From Trogon surrucura (Eukaryota > Chordata > Aves > Trogoniformes > Trogonidae), in the NCBI GenBank assembly GCA_020746105.1, contig CM036617.1, positions 137,915,845 through 137,979,844 on the forward strand: a stretch of 64,000 nt of DNA, given 5' to 3'. The notes below the pieces were generated by a model. The model saw nothing but the letters and a program-made list of their open reading frames with translations, searched no databases and was not told the origin of the DNA. Below, piece after piece: positions 51,558-62,089 of the stretch. Made by a program: the position numbers and the translations under genes. Position 1 is the stretch's first letter. Every line of letters starts with the position of its first letter.

Positions 51558-51614
51558 GGCGCTGCGGAGGGAAGGGGGAGATGGAGCTGAGAGCGGGCCA
51601 GGGCGGCGAGGAGG

Positions 51615-51710
51615 GGCCTCCACCGGCCGGGCGGGCCCTGGAAGGCGGCGCAGCGACCGCCTTCGCGGTCGCTGCACCGCCTTCCAGGGCCCGCCCGGCC
51701 GGTGGAGGCC
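51615..51710. repeat. 96-base near-perfect inverted repeat (hairpin) in the TM7SF3 5' region
   Basis: The left arm is 51615-51660 and the right arm 51665-51710, each 46 bases. They pair at 45 of 46 positions around a CTTC loop, and the single mismatch is C versus T in CGGYGCAG. The arms are very GC-rich (GGCCTCCACCGGCCGGGCGG start). The repeat lies 57 bases upstream of the TM7SF3 ATG, so it is in the core promoter or 5' UTR. It could be real or a fold-back assembly artefact. Confidence 0.9.
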
Positions 51711-52140
51711 GTTGCCGCTCCCCGCCCTCGCCCACCTGCACGAGGAGCCTGAGGTAACGGCCCAACCGCCGCCCCCCAACGGCTTTTATCCTCTCCCAAA
51801 CCGTGCGGCCCTGACGGGCGCGGGTGAGGGGCTTGGGAAGGTCTCCAGGTCGAAGTGGGGAGGGTTTGGTTTAATTTTTTATTTTTTTTTTTAAGGATTT
51901 TTAAAATTTTATTAATACGTTTGTTTCCCCCTTTATAAACAGTGGTGAGAAACGCCGCCAGGTCTTGGAGGCTCGCTGGGACGTGTTCAAGGTGCCTCTG
52001 GCGGAGGTGGTGATTCATGGGTGCGTGACAGGAGAAAACAAGGCAAATTAAAAGCCTCTCTTTTCGGGGGGTGTGCGTTTTCGCTTTGTTGTTTGAGCTT
52101 CATTTATGAATTCGTGTAGTAACCTACGCTTTTATACAAT

Positions 52141-52933
52141 TGTCCTGGCTTTAGTCAAAAACCCAGTTCTGTTTAGTGATTTTCACTCTCCAGTTTAGTC
52201 TCTTCTTAGAGGCTGCACTTTCTGAAGTTCGCAGCATGTTTTTGCAGACAGTGTGTGCTGCTGGCAGTGATAACACCTGATGTTTGCAGTTACGGCCTGG
52301 GACTGGGATGCAGAAAGGCTCCTGCTGACACTTATTCCTAGTGACCAAGGCCACTGCTGGCTCTTGTGTGCCATGCTGGGGGTACCAGGTAGTAAGAGGG
52401 GGCACAAGGAAGTAAAAGGTTGCACCTCAAGGAGGGGTAACAAACAGAACAGGTGACCAACAAGAGTATTCCATCCCATATATGTCATATTTAGTATAAA
52501 TTGAGTGATCACGAGAGTTTCGTCCCTTTTTGCCCTTTTTCTGCAATGGCCAGTGTCCAGAGGACTCCATCTGACCTCCTGCTTTTGATCCGGATCCTGA
52601 GTTCCCGAATCCAGCTCCCTGTATCCAGCTCGCCACCACCGCTGAGCCTGGCGCTTCCCCGGTGCCTCCTGCTCTGCAGCATCACTGGTGATTGCTATTG
52701 GGGGAGGGAGTTGGATTTGGTATCGGGCTACTATCTGTAGTTGTATATAGTTCTTTACTTTTATCTTTTCATCATTATTTCCATTATTTTCATTAAAGCT
52801 GCTCTAGTTTTTCTTCTCTAACCCATAAGTCTCTCTGCCTCATTCCCTTCTCTCTTCCTATTTGAGGAGGGGGGAGAGAGGGTTAGAGAGCGTCTGTCTG
52901 TGTTAGTGGCCGGCCCAGCCCTAACCCGCAACA
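52141..52933 (+). mobile_element. Solo LTR of an avian endogenous retrovirus (ERVL-like), between TM7SF3 and MED21
   Basis: This 793-base element starts TGTCCTGGCT and ends CCCGCAACA (TG...CA). It is flanked by exact ACAAT duplications (52136-52140 and 52934-52938). It carries LTR-like blocks: a TATTCCATCCCATATATG promoter-region block near 52470, an ATTAAA signal at 52792-52797, and a 3' CATTCCCTTCTCTC and GAGGAGGGGGGAGAG block as in common bird LTRs. The 5-bp duplication fits the class III (ERVL) group. It has no internal retroviral genes. Confidence 0.88.
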
Positions 52934-53096
52934 ACAATCACACCTATTGTTTATTTCCCCCCCCCCAGCTTGCTGCAGTCCAGTTTCCAGCTAAAATGCG
53001 ATAGAAAGCTGTCAGTCTGGCAGAAGGAGAATACAGAAATGAGCGCTGGTCCATGTTTATAGCTACTTCAAATAAATGGGTGTATGCTCAGATGAG

Positions 53097-53276
53097 GGCT
53101 TTGGGATGGAACAGGTTGCCCAGAGAGGTGGTGGAAGCCCCATCCCTGGAAGTTTTTAAAGCCAGGCTGGATGGGGCTCTGAGCAGCCTGTAACATCATC
53201 TAGGTGTTCCTGCTCTGGCAGGGGGATTGGACTAGATGATCTTTTGAGGTCCATTCCAATCCCTAGCATACTGTGA
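53097..53276 (+). mobile_element. CR1 LINE 3' fragment
   Basis: TGGAACAGGTTGCCCAGAGA, GAAGCCCCATCCCTGGAAG and CTCTGGCAGGGGGATTGGAC mark the ORF2 end and tail of CR1. The copy ends ACTGTGATC. Confidence 0.9.
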
Positions 53277-53278
53277 TC

Positions 53279-53372
53279 TAGTGGGGGATGTCCCTGCCCA
53301 TGGCAGACGGCTTGGATCGAGGTGATCTTTAAGGTCTATTCCAACCCTGACAATTCTATGATTCTATGATTC
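53279..53372 (+). mobile_element. CR1 LINE 3' tail, abutting a second CR1
   Basis: GTGGGGGATGTCCCTGCCCA through CTATGATTCTATGATTCC is a CR1 tail of the same type as the one at 51.05 kb. It directly follows another CR1 end in the same orientation. Confidence 0.85.
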
Positions 53373-53999
53373 CTTCTCCCTGCCTTTACCTACTGTGCTT
53401 AGAAAGGCAACTTTTCCTGTGAGGTTATCTAGTTTGCTGAGGTTATTTTCGTTCTGCTCAATGAGGTTCTTGTTAGGCAAAATTCATGAGATATTAAAAG
53501 CCTACGTTTTAGTTTGGTGTTCTCTGCTGTCATAGCTGACCTCTCTGAGTGAGGCCTCAGCTACTTTATATTCACAGCCTGGCATTCAAGCTCACTCATA
53601 GTTTTCATAGACAAGCAGTGCCTGCGAGAAGCTTGTCTTGTGCCACGAGCCTCACTTTTTCCAGGCTCAGTCTGGCATCTATCCTGCTTGCGGAAATCCA
53701 AGAAATAGCCTGTCAACCTCAATAACAGTTGTAAAAAACAAGAGGTTGGTTTTGGTCTAGAACGCAGTAGTTTGTGCCTTGACGTGCTAACAGAAGAGCG
53801 CAGAGGAACTTCGCATCCCAGTTTACACGTGCAGGCTGACAAAACCCTAACCCGTGAGAAAACCACTTTTTTAGGATTAGTTTGTATCACAGCAAAGAAG
53901 GTAGCTGTAAGTAGCAAAGACATACGTCAGCTAAACACCCGACACGTACTGACTGGCACAAATCAATACTTATTCAATCAAATCAATATTTATTCTCCA
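53373..53999. other. Unique sequence upstream of the MED21 promoter
   Basis: No gene or recognisable repeat is seen between the CR1 tails and the MED21 CpG island. The open frames here run into the island and look accidental. Confidence 0.5.
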
Positions 54000-54620
54000 G
54001 CTTGTGGGCGCGCGGGGCTTCCCTCCCCTCGAGGTGCTTCCCACAGCACCCGGCGGCCCCGTCGCAGCGGTTCAACAGTTCCCAAACGCAGGCGAGAAAA
54101 GAAGTGCCGGAAACCGTCTCTAAACGGGGTCGCAGGCCCCGAGATGGGACGAGGCCTCCTCCCGGCCAGCAGGGGGCGCGCCAGGCCCGCGCTGACACAC
54201 CGGAAGGAGGCGCCGTCCCTCCCTCCGCCCACCCAACACCCAGGCGCCCTATTGGCTGCGCTGGTTGCTACGCGCCCGGCCGGGCGGGTGGTGGCGGCGC
54301 CATGGCGGATCGGCTCACGCAGCTGCAGGACGCGGTGAACTCGGTGAGGCGGGTGCTGCTCTCTTCTCTCCCCCGACGCTCGGCGTTCTCATTACCGGCG
54401 AGGGGTGGGCCGGTGCTGGGTCACGCTCCCTCCTGCCCCCGCGGCCTGTACCGCTGCGCCCGGGCCCGGCCGGTGTGGGCCGTTGTTTGTGTGAGAGGGT
54501 GCGAGTCCTCTCCTCACCCCCGCGGCCTCCAGGCCGCAGCCCCCGGGTGGCGGGGTATGGCTGCGGGATGTGGGGGTGTGCGTCCCCCTAACGCCGGAGA
54601 GGGGATGGGCTGTTGCGTGG
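54000..54620 (+). promoter_or_regulatory. MED21: MED21 CpG-island promoter and first exon
   Basis: This is a CpG-rich island with an inverted CCAAT box (ATTGG, 54251-54255) about 50 bases upstream of the ATG. The start context GCGCCATGGCGG is a strong Kozak and also resembles a YY1-type initiator. There is no TATA box. Confidence 0.75.
54302..54343 (+). CDS. MED21: MED21 exon 1 (residues 1-14)
   Basis: [14 protein letters not shown] is followed by donor TCG|GTGAGG. It is fourteen codons long and in phase 0. Confidence 0.95.
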
Positions 54621-57600
54621 GGTCTGTTGGGACGGGAAAATAAAACGGGAATGGTTGTAGCGTTGAAACAACGATTTCTTTACTGGTTGCAGCTCGCAGA
54701 CCAATTCTGTAATGCCATTGGAGTGCTGCAGCAGTGTGGCCCTCCAGCCTCTTTCAGCAACATCCAGACAGCAATAAACAAAGATCAGCCTGCTAATCCA
54801 ACAGAAGGCAAGCCTCTCTTTCTGCATCTTCTGACAAAGCGTGACTGTGTTTTGATACGTTACACTCTGTAACACAAAATCTGTGTTCTATTTCCAAATA
54901 GAATGCAATTCCACCAGTAACTGGTGAAGTGATTGAAGTTAAATCGTAAATTGATGTGACCTGCATGTGCTGCATAAGATTGTGACAGCAGAAATGTAAT
55001 TTGAAATATAAAGTAAGCATTGTAATGTCTTTGTTGTGCTAGCGTATTTGCATGGATACAGTAGCTCTACAGATCAAAACCGTTTTAATAGGACTGCTGC
55101 AGGAAGTTGAGTCGTCCTTTACTGTTCAAAAAGCCTTTTTAGAAAGAGCTAGTGTTAGTTTTATGAAATTGTGTATGTTTGAAGTTCTCCATGTCATAAA
55201 CTGTTAATTATTTGTGTTTCTCCATGCATCATCTGCTTATGTAATTGATTAAGGAATAATGACATATTGAATCTTCCCATTGGCATTTGTGGTTTTGTTG
55301 TTGGCTTGTTTGTTTGGGGCTTGTTTGAAAGACAAGAAACTGAGCTAAGACACTAAAATTGGCAAGCAAACTATAAGTTTTCTCTGATTTGAGAAATTCA
55401 GGGTAGTATTTAAATAATCATGATATTCTAATCCTAAATATGTTTTCTTCTTTTCTTTTTTTTTTTACTTTCCCCCACCCAATAAAACCTTACTTGTATC
55501 AGATTAGGTTTGTCTATTAAGATATCAGAGCAGACTGTTTTGGAGCACAGTGATGCACTTTCTAGGACAGTTGAATTCTAGTTTTTCATTTTTCTGTGGT
55601 GGTTTGCTCTCTGATACTGGATTAGTTGGAAGAACCAGCTAAAAGTCTTGCATGCTTCCTCGTCTTGCCTGCTGCTGTCACAGTTGCTGGCATCAGTGTG
55701 GTGCCAGGAGCTAGAGGCTTTGTTAAGGTCTTACAATGGTAGATTTTTGCCTGACTTCTCTTTTGGTTTGTCTTTTCCGGAAATTCTGAATATAGTGACC
55801 AGTAAAATCATACAGCCACAGTAGTGATGTTCATGAGGCAAACCAAAACTTGTGTCTTGAGATATTTAAAGTCTTAATAAGAAGGCCTTAAAACTCTTTA
55901 CAGGTAAAGCCTGTGACAATCTTGAATAAGCTTTAAATGGACATGTTGGTTTTATTGTTTGTTTTTTTAAGTTAAGGTCAAGTTTACATTTGAGACTGTC
56001 AAGTCTTGTCTATAGATTTTTGCCATTAGAAAGTAGTTTCTCTCTTGCATCCACAAATTGTTCATGGATATAAACAAATAGGTAAGAGCTTAAATTGTAA
56101 TTTGAAAAGCAGTGTTTCAATATTTCAGCAGTATTAATGAACTTATTTCAAATCAAATGGATGCAATTCCATGTGGAAAGGTTTTGTTTCTGGCTTATGG
56201 TGCCTCTTATTAAAAGTCTATACAGTTCTTTCAATGATATAGCAACTAAATTAAGGTCTGTTACAAACTTCCAGTAGTTTTTCAGGGGCATTTTAATGTT
56301 TTCTGTGGCTGAGTAGTATTTTTTTTTAATTAAATCCCCTCAAATTCACTAATGATTTGTTGTTTAATATGATTTAAATAATTCATCTATTTGAATCACT
56401 ATCTTCACATTTTTTGTAGTATACTTTTTTTGTCTAGTGGCAGATTTCAAAGCAAGGACTGAAAAGTTAAATGAGTTTCTAGCTTAATACTTAATGTAGT
56501 GACTAGGACACCTAATAGTGGTATTAGTAAATTCTTAACTGGGTAACTATTATGCATTTCTAGCTATTTTTTATTTGTACAAAGCCCAGCCCTTTGTATA
56601 ACCAGTTATTTTGTTTAATTGGAATCAACTTTCATCTTCTAATATGGATGGGTTCCCATCAGTTGTGATACTGTTGTTCTCTTCATGAAGGAGAACTTTT
56701 AACATGTGTACTTCAAGTCTACAGAATTTTCTGTGCTGTGTGTGCAGAGTTGTGCTTATTTCTAGTAACATACTGACTTTTTTTTTTTTGTAAAAAGAGT
56801 ACGCCCAACTTTTCGCAGCATTGATTGCACGAACTGCGAAGGATATCGATGTCCTAATAGATTCCTTGCCTAGTGAAGAATCGACAGCAGCTTTACAGGT
56901 AAGAGTGTTCTTAATTAAAATATGAAAACATAGCTGAAGGCAAGCTTCTTCCTATTTTAAAACGCATTTTTTACTCTCTAGGCCATGTAACCTTGAAAAA
57001 TGATTTTAAAACAAGCCTGATCTTTTTCATCAGGCCAACCTGTGAGTACTTTATAGGCTTAGTAGAAATGCTGAACTTGCATCTGGTTCTAAATAAGATT
57101 ACATGTAGTAGGTAAGTGAGAATAGTTTAAGCTCTCTGTTAGAATGTTAAAAAAAAAAGGGGTGGGGGGGCTTTTATCATAACATGACAATACTGGAAAC
57201 TGCTGCCCCTTCTTTGTCCCCAGCTGTTCCACTACTAATACAACAGATGCAACAAAACTGATGCATTGTGGGGCTTTTGTTGTCGGTTTGTTGTTGTTTG
57301 GTTTTTTTTCCCCCTTGGATAATCTTTCACATTCTCTTGCTCACTAAGAGCATGTTTCATTTCATAGCTGCAGAGATGACACTTTACTGAAGCTTTTGGT
57401 TGTTCCATAGTGTTTCTGGTTGTTACAGGGTTTGCAGGGTATCCTTTATAAGTTCTCCAGCTCTGTCACAAAACAATTCTTTCCCTTTTCGGTAATAGGG
57501 TGTCCTTCTTTGGAACAGTCAATCTTGTTGCTTTTGTTTCTTGCTTCTCTCTTTAGACCAGAGGTGTACTCTGAGAAGAGCTTGGGAAGAGAAAGCAGCT

Positions 57601-59647
57601 CCTGGCCAGGCAGCTATTAGCAGGTGCAGCCAGTATCACAGCCTCTATTTCTTGCCTTACAGGAGCTGAACTGCTGCAAACAGCTTGTGAATAGTTTCAC
57701 AACTCAGAGAATGCTGCTCTGTGGGAGCTTGGTTTGTTTTTTTTCCTGTCACTACTACATATCTTGCCTATTAAACAGCATCTTTTTTAAATTTTTTTTT
57801 TTTTTTTTGCTCTAACTGCTAGATTTACATCAAGTGTTCTCTTTTTAGAATGCAGCAAGAATGCAAAGAGTGCTCTTTCACTGAGAACCCTGGAACTGCT
57901 TTAAGATCACCTGAAGGTTTTACACCTGGGTTGATAATGTGTAACTATTCAAAGGCATTTTACAAAAGACTAGGAGTGCCTGCTGGGCTAAATACAAGTG
58001 ACTTGACAGTGACATCGCATTTGGTTTTAAACAGAGGAAGTTAAATTTGGAAACGTTGCTAGTTCCAGTAATTGCTGAACATACTAATTGGGCCCATTAA
58101 TGCGAGCATAATTTCATGTAACTGCATATTTAATAGCTGAAGACAGCTTTCCTGCTGCAGACAAATTACAGGCTTCTTCCATGATTCAGCAGGGTGTGAT
58201 CACAGTGCCAGCAGATGCAGGGAGAGCAGGGTGCTCCAGAAAGAGGAGTCAGTTAGCTTTCCTTACAGGTAATGCTCCTCTGTTAAATAGGATCTAATTT
58301 CACAAGAATTTCTGATCTTTTCTGTTTGGTGTGGTTTTGAGATAAGTTTACTTATCATTTACTGATGCTAGTTTTAGGGGTTTTTTTTTCTGTTGGTGCA
58401 GTAATACAAAGACAAATACTCAGACATTCTTCAAAAAACTGTTTTAAGGTGCTTGAACCACAGTATAGGTTTTGTTGAGAAGTGATAGATACTATCACTA
58501 ATGGAGATGTACTTAGGCTGATCTATATTTTTACTTCTTTTTAGATTATTTTGGTGTAAGTTTCAAATCTAAGGCTTGTCATCAATGATAAAATGGGCTA
58601 CTATGCTCACGCCCAACACAATTTACCTGTCCCTTTTGAGTTCCCTTGTGGTGAAGTTGGCAGTATATATCCTGCTCAAATCTGTGGCTTTACCTGCAGT
58701 CAGCTGTTTAACATCTGAGACTGAAGTAATTGAGCTGGATTGTAAATTCCAAACTTCTGCGTTTTGCCGTCTTACATCTCTGACCCTTCCTCCAAGGGCT
58801 ATCAAGTCCTTCATGCATATATTACCCTTCACTAAAGACATCAGTATTGCAGAACTGAAGGTGAACATGTAGGTAGAATTTGCCAGTTAGTTTAAGCATG
58901 GCTTCTTAAGGACCTCTATAACTGCCTTAAAATACCTTTTCTGTTATCCAGTTAGAACAAGTTTTTGTAGTTTTAAATTTGATAAATATTTTAAAGTATT
59001 AAAATATTTTGAAGTCAAAATATTTTATTTCACTAATGTTTTTTGTCTAACAAAAAGCAGTTTGGTTCTGAAACAAAATATTGAGGAAAAAATATTAAAT
59101 AATACAGTTTAATCTGAAATATACTATTTAATGGAAAGGTTTAAGTTATGCTTAGATCTTTCTGAGCACCGTTCAGTAAGGGATTGGGGAGGGGCATAAA
59201 TGCTTCCTTACCATAAAAAGCTGTACTGAGCTGATAGTCATGGTATGAAAGAAGCTAACATCTCATTTGGTTATGACTCTATGTGAATATGCCCTGTTTC
59301 AGGCTGCAACTGGTAACAAGTTGAAGTTGCTAGTATGCAATTCAGGGGCTAAAGAGAGAATCTTCTTATTTTTCTAGGGAGCATTAACTGTTCCATCACT
59401 GTCCTTTAGTAGCAAAGTCAATTTTGTTTTATGTTTGAAAATCCTTATTTCTCTCTCTTTCATTTTAAAGGCTGCTAGTCTGCATCGATTAGAAGAAGAA
59501 AATCATGAAGCGGCTGCCCGTCTGGAAGAGGTAGTTTATCGTGGGGATATGCTGCTGGAGAAGATCCAGAGCGCCCTGGCAGATATCGCTCAGTCCCAGC
59601 TGAAGACAAGGAGCGGCACGCACAGCCAGCCCCTGCCGGACTCGTAG
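54302..59647 (+). CDS. MED21: MED21 (SRB7), Mediator complex subunit 21 (complete, 144 residues)
   Basis: MED21 is a small middle-module subunit of Mediator. It forms a helical pair with MED7 and transmits activator signals to RNA polymerase II. Four exons, 54302-54343, 54693-54807, 56798-56898 and 59471-59647, give 435 bases, the same length as human. Landmarks are [67 protein letters not shown] and [20 protein letters not shown]. The protein is nearly all helix and coiled coil. The second intron starts with GC rather than GT (GAAG|GCAAGC). No other junction keeps the conserved NPTEEYAQ sequence, so this is a GC-AG intron. Exon 3 follows an AGAG tandem acceptor; only the first AG keeps the frame. 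Confidence 0.97.
54693..54807 (+). CDS. MED21: MED21 exon 2 (residues 15-53) with GC donor
   Basis: [20 protein letters not shown] to [10 protein letters not shown] plus one base of glutamate 53 follows a TTGCAG acceptor. The donor dinucleotide is GC at 54808-54809, in the context AAG|GCAAGC, the usual context for GC donors. Confidence 0.94.
56798..56898 (+). CDS. MED21: MED21 exon 3 (residues 53-86)
   Basis: The exon completes glutamate 53 and reads [20 protein letters not shown] to SEESTAALQ. It follows AAAAAG after a T10 tract. The donor is CAG|GTAAGA. Confidence 0.96.
59471..59647 (+). CDS. MED21: MED21 exon 4 (residues 87-144 and stop)
   Basis: [20 protein letters not shown] to [10 protein letters not shown] ends in TAG at 59645. 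The acceptor is TTTAAAG. The C-terminal helix is near-identical to human. Confidence 0.96.
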   Translation, partial: AASLHRLEEENHEAAARLEEVVYRGDMLLEKIQSALADIAQSQLKTRSGTHSQPLPDS

Positions 59648-60265
59648 CGCCGGGGCGTAGCACGCCCTGGCAAAACCCCTCCGCAGCCAGTTGTGGGGTA
59701 ACTCCCCTCTGTGCCCACGGGGAACTGTAACACCCAGCCCAGCCCTTGTGGGGCTCTCGGGTGCTCTGATCATTGGTAACAACGTCTTTTACCAAAGCTC
59801 AAACTGCAGGTTTTTGTATGAAAAACGCTTCTACTGTAGAATTGGTGGCTCTGTTCTTGAATTATGTGTCTTGATGTATGTTTCCTTGACTGAAAATATT
59901 AATTTCTGAGCTTCCTTTTCTGCTCATAAATATGTCTGAATTCAATCTGATTTGTTATTTTGATTACATGGGCCTTACTCCCTAAAGGGAGTTCAGAAAG
60001 AAAATATATTAAGAGTAATTATGTAATTTGTTCACTGCTTGGAAACTTGTATGTTCTTGGTGTGTTTTCTGTGAGACTCAAGCAGACCCACTTAAATTTG
60101 CTGGAGTTCCATGGAAACAGTGCTAGACAATGATGTGACTACAGTGATGGCCATCTGTTTTAAATAACAAAAATGTTAATTAAACATTTGTATTACTACT
60201 TGGCTGGTTTACCAGCCATTACAGATCATGTAAAGGGATAAATAAACTCTAATGTTTGCAGAGCA
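59648..60265 (+). other. MED21: MED21 3' untranslated region, probable extent
   Basis: A canonical AATAAA at 60241-60246 suggests an end near 60.26 kb. A second AATAAA at about 60293-60298 could serve a slightly longer form. Confidence 0.55.
60241..60246 (+). terminator. MED21: Poly(A) signal of MED21
   Basis: AATAAACTCT lies about 0.6 kb after the MED21 stop codon and is followed by T/G-rich sequence. Confidence 0.55.
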
Positions 60266-60299
60266 AGTCTTTGGCATCTCATTTTTCAAAAAAATAAAT

Positions 60300-60949
60300 C
60301 CGCATGTATCTGATAAGGGCATTTATTATTGTTTGTAATTCACAAATGGGTCTTTGGCTCCATTATTGCCACTGACATGCCTTACTTGCTCGTGCCTTTC
60401 TTTGCTTCTGCTGATATTCTGGATTCTCGTGGCAACTGGTAAATGCATCTAAAACAGACAGTAATGAGGAAGCATTGGATGACTGGGAAGAAATTAGCAA
60501 TGAGGAAACTGAAAATAACTTATTATGTAATGTTGTTTTTCAGTGTAAGCAGTGGCTGCCACTTGAATGCTGTGATCATAAGCAAGAGGCCTGTCCTCAG
60601 CGTGCTCTAGAGAGTTTTTTGTTTTTATCTTCACACACTGAGTCACTGAATAATTTTTTGCTCTGTCATACAACTATAGAAATGACAACATCTCTTTTTA
60701 TATTTGAAAAAAAAGGAACCACCAGATAATGTGGGGTTCAGTGCATGAACTTGGAGTTGCGCTGTTAGTCGTTTTCTATATTTTTGAGTTAGCAGCATTG
60801 CATTATTGTAGGATGCTGTTTATTGCAATGTAGTATCTGCTCATTTCCTGATCAGAACTACTTCTGGATATTGGGTATACTGTCATTTAACCAGAGGTGT
60901 AAGCTCCCTACTAAGTATGTTTGGGTCTTCAGTACTTCACCTGTGTCTA
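60300..60949. other. Gene-free sequence downstream of MED21
   Basis: No exon, RNA gene or clear repeat is recognised before the CR1 copy. An 84-codon open frame near 60.5 kb has no familiar features. Confidence 0.5.
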
Positions 60950-61578
60950 CTTTAGCCTGTTCCAATGCTTAACAATCCTTTCTGTGAAGAATGTTTCCTA
61001 ATACACAATTTGAACCTCCCCTGGCACAACTTGAGGCCATTTCCTCTTTTCCTATTGCTTGTTTCATGGGAGATGGACTCCCACCTCGCTATAACCTCCT
61101 TTCAGGTAGTTGTAGAGAATGGTAAGATCTCCTCTCAGCCTCCTTTTCTCCAGACTAAACAACCCCAGTTCCCTCAGCCCCTCTTCACAAGACTTGTTCT
61201 TGAGACCCTTCACCAGCTTCATTGCCCTTCTCTGGACACACTCCAGCACCTCAGTGTCTTTCTTGCAGTGAGGGGTTCAAAACTGAACACAGTATTTGAG
61301 CTGTAGCTTCACCAGTGCTGAGTACGGGGGGATGATCCCTTCTCTGATCCTGCTGGCCACACTATTCCTGGTACAGGCCAGGATGCTGTTGGCCTTCTTG
61401 GCCACCTGGGCACACTGCTGGCTCATGGACAGCCAGCTGGCCACCAGCACCCTCAGGGCCTTTTCTGCCGGACACCTTTCCAGCCACTCCTCCCCTAGCC
61501 TGTAGCGCTGCCTGGGGTTGTTGTAACCCAAGCGCAGCACACTTTTGAGGCAAGGCACTCGGCCTTCTTGAACCTCAT
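60950..61578 (-). mobile_element. CR1 LINE, older neoavian type, reverse orientation
   Basis: The minus strand shows ORF2 C-terminal pieces such as [16 protein letters not shown] and [15 protein letters not shown], broken by frame changes. The DNA blocks AACCTCCCCTGGCACAACTT and CAACCTCCTTTCAGGTAGTT type are well known in bird CR1. The element is 5'-truncated at about 61578. Confidence 0.9.
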
Positions 61579-62085
61579 ACAATAGTGTAGTATTTTGGTG
61601 AATGAGTAGGAGTTGTAAGATGCACATCCCCGCTAGTTCTTGTATGTTGTGCTGTTGGACTAGCTGTAGTAAATCTTTACCTGCTTTTTTACAGTTCTCA
61701 GTCGATAAGGTTATATTTCCTTCGTTGGGCTCTGACACAAAGGGGAAAAAACACTAATTTGCTATGGCTGTCTAATGGACAAAGCATTAGATTAGCGATG
61801 TGTATTCGTTTCTATTATAAATGTGCTGATTTGTTCATCTCTTCCTGTGGGGATTTAAACATAGAATCATAGAACAGTTTTAGTTGTTCAAGATCATCGA
61901 GTCCAACCTTTTTCCTAGCCCTGTCAACACGATTAAACCATGTCCATCAGTATGAAAATTTTCCAATACTTTAGCCTGAGAACCCTTGTATTTCTGCTGC
62001 TGCTGCAGCGCTTCTGCTATCTCAGAAGTTGATTTCTTTAGATCAGAAATTGTCAATCTTTGTGATGTGGTCTCTTTCAAAAACA
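61579..62085 (-). pseudogene. Two coding-like segments of unknown origin, split by a CR1 tail
   Basis: On the minus strand, 62080-61930 reads ISDLKKSTSEIAEALQQQQK then YKGSQAKVLENFHTDG. The stretch 61745-61580 reads [20 protein letters not shown] then [16 protein letters not shown] and [17 protein letters not shown]. Composition and helical patterning look like real protein, and an acceptor-like CCCTTTGTGTCAG precedes the second piece. I do not recognise the parent gene. They could be a decayed retrocopy, exons of an unlisted gene, or chance. Confidence 0.25.
61863..61915 (-). mobile_element. CR1 LINE 3' tail, reverse orientation
   Basis: ATAGAATCATAGAACAG and CATCGAGTCCAACCTTT are antisense CR1 tail blocks. 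The copy is about 50 bases long. Confidence 0.75.
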
Positions 62086-62089
62086 GTGT

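Larger units (their letters stand above)
51230..51840. promoter_or_regulatory. TM7SF3: TM7SF3 CpG-island promoter and first exon
   Basis: This is a GC-rich island around the TM7SF3 start codon (51557) with no TATA box. It includes a long perfect-looking hairpin just upstream of the start. The transcription start is probably between about 51.6 and 51.8 kb, inferred from the island's position. Confidence 0.7.

Noticed and set aside
53772-54643. 188- and 213-codon open frames near the MED21 start
   Set aside because: They run through the MED21 CpG island and first intron in other frames than MED21. The 213-codon frame is GC-driven and unlike any family I know.
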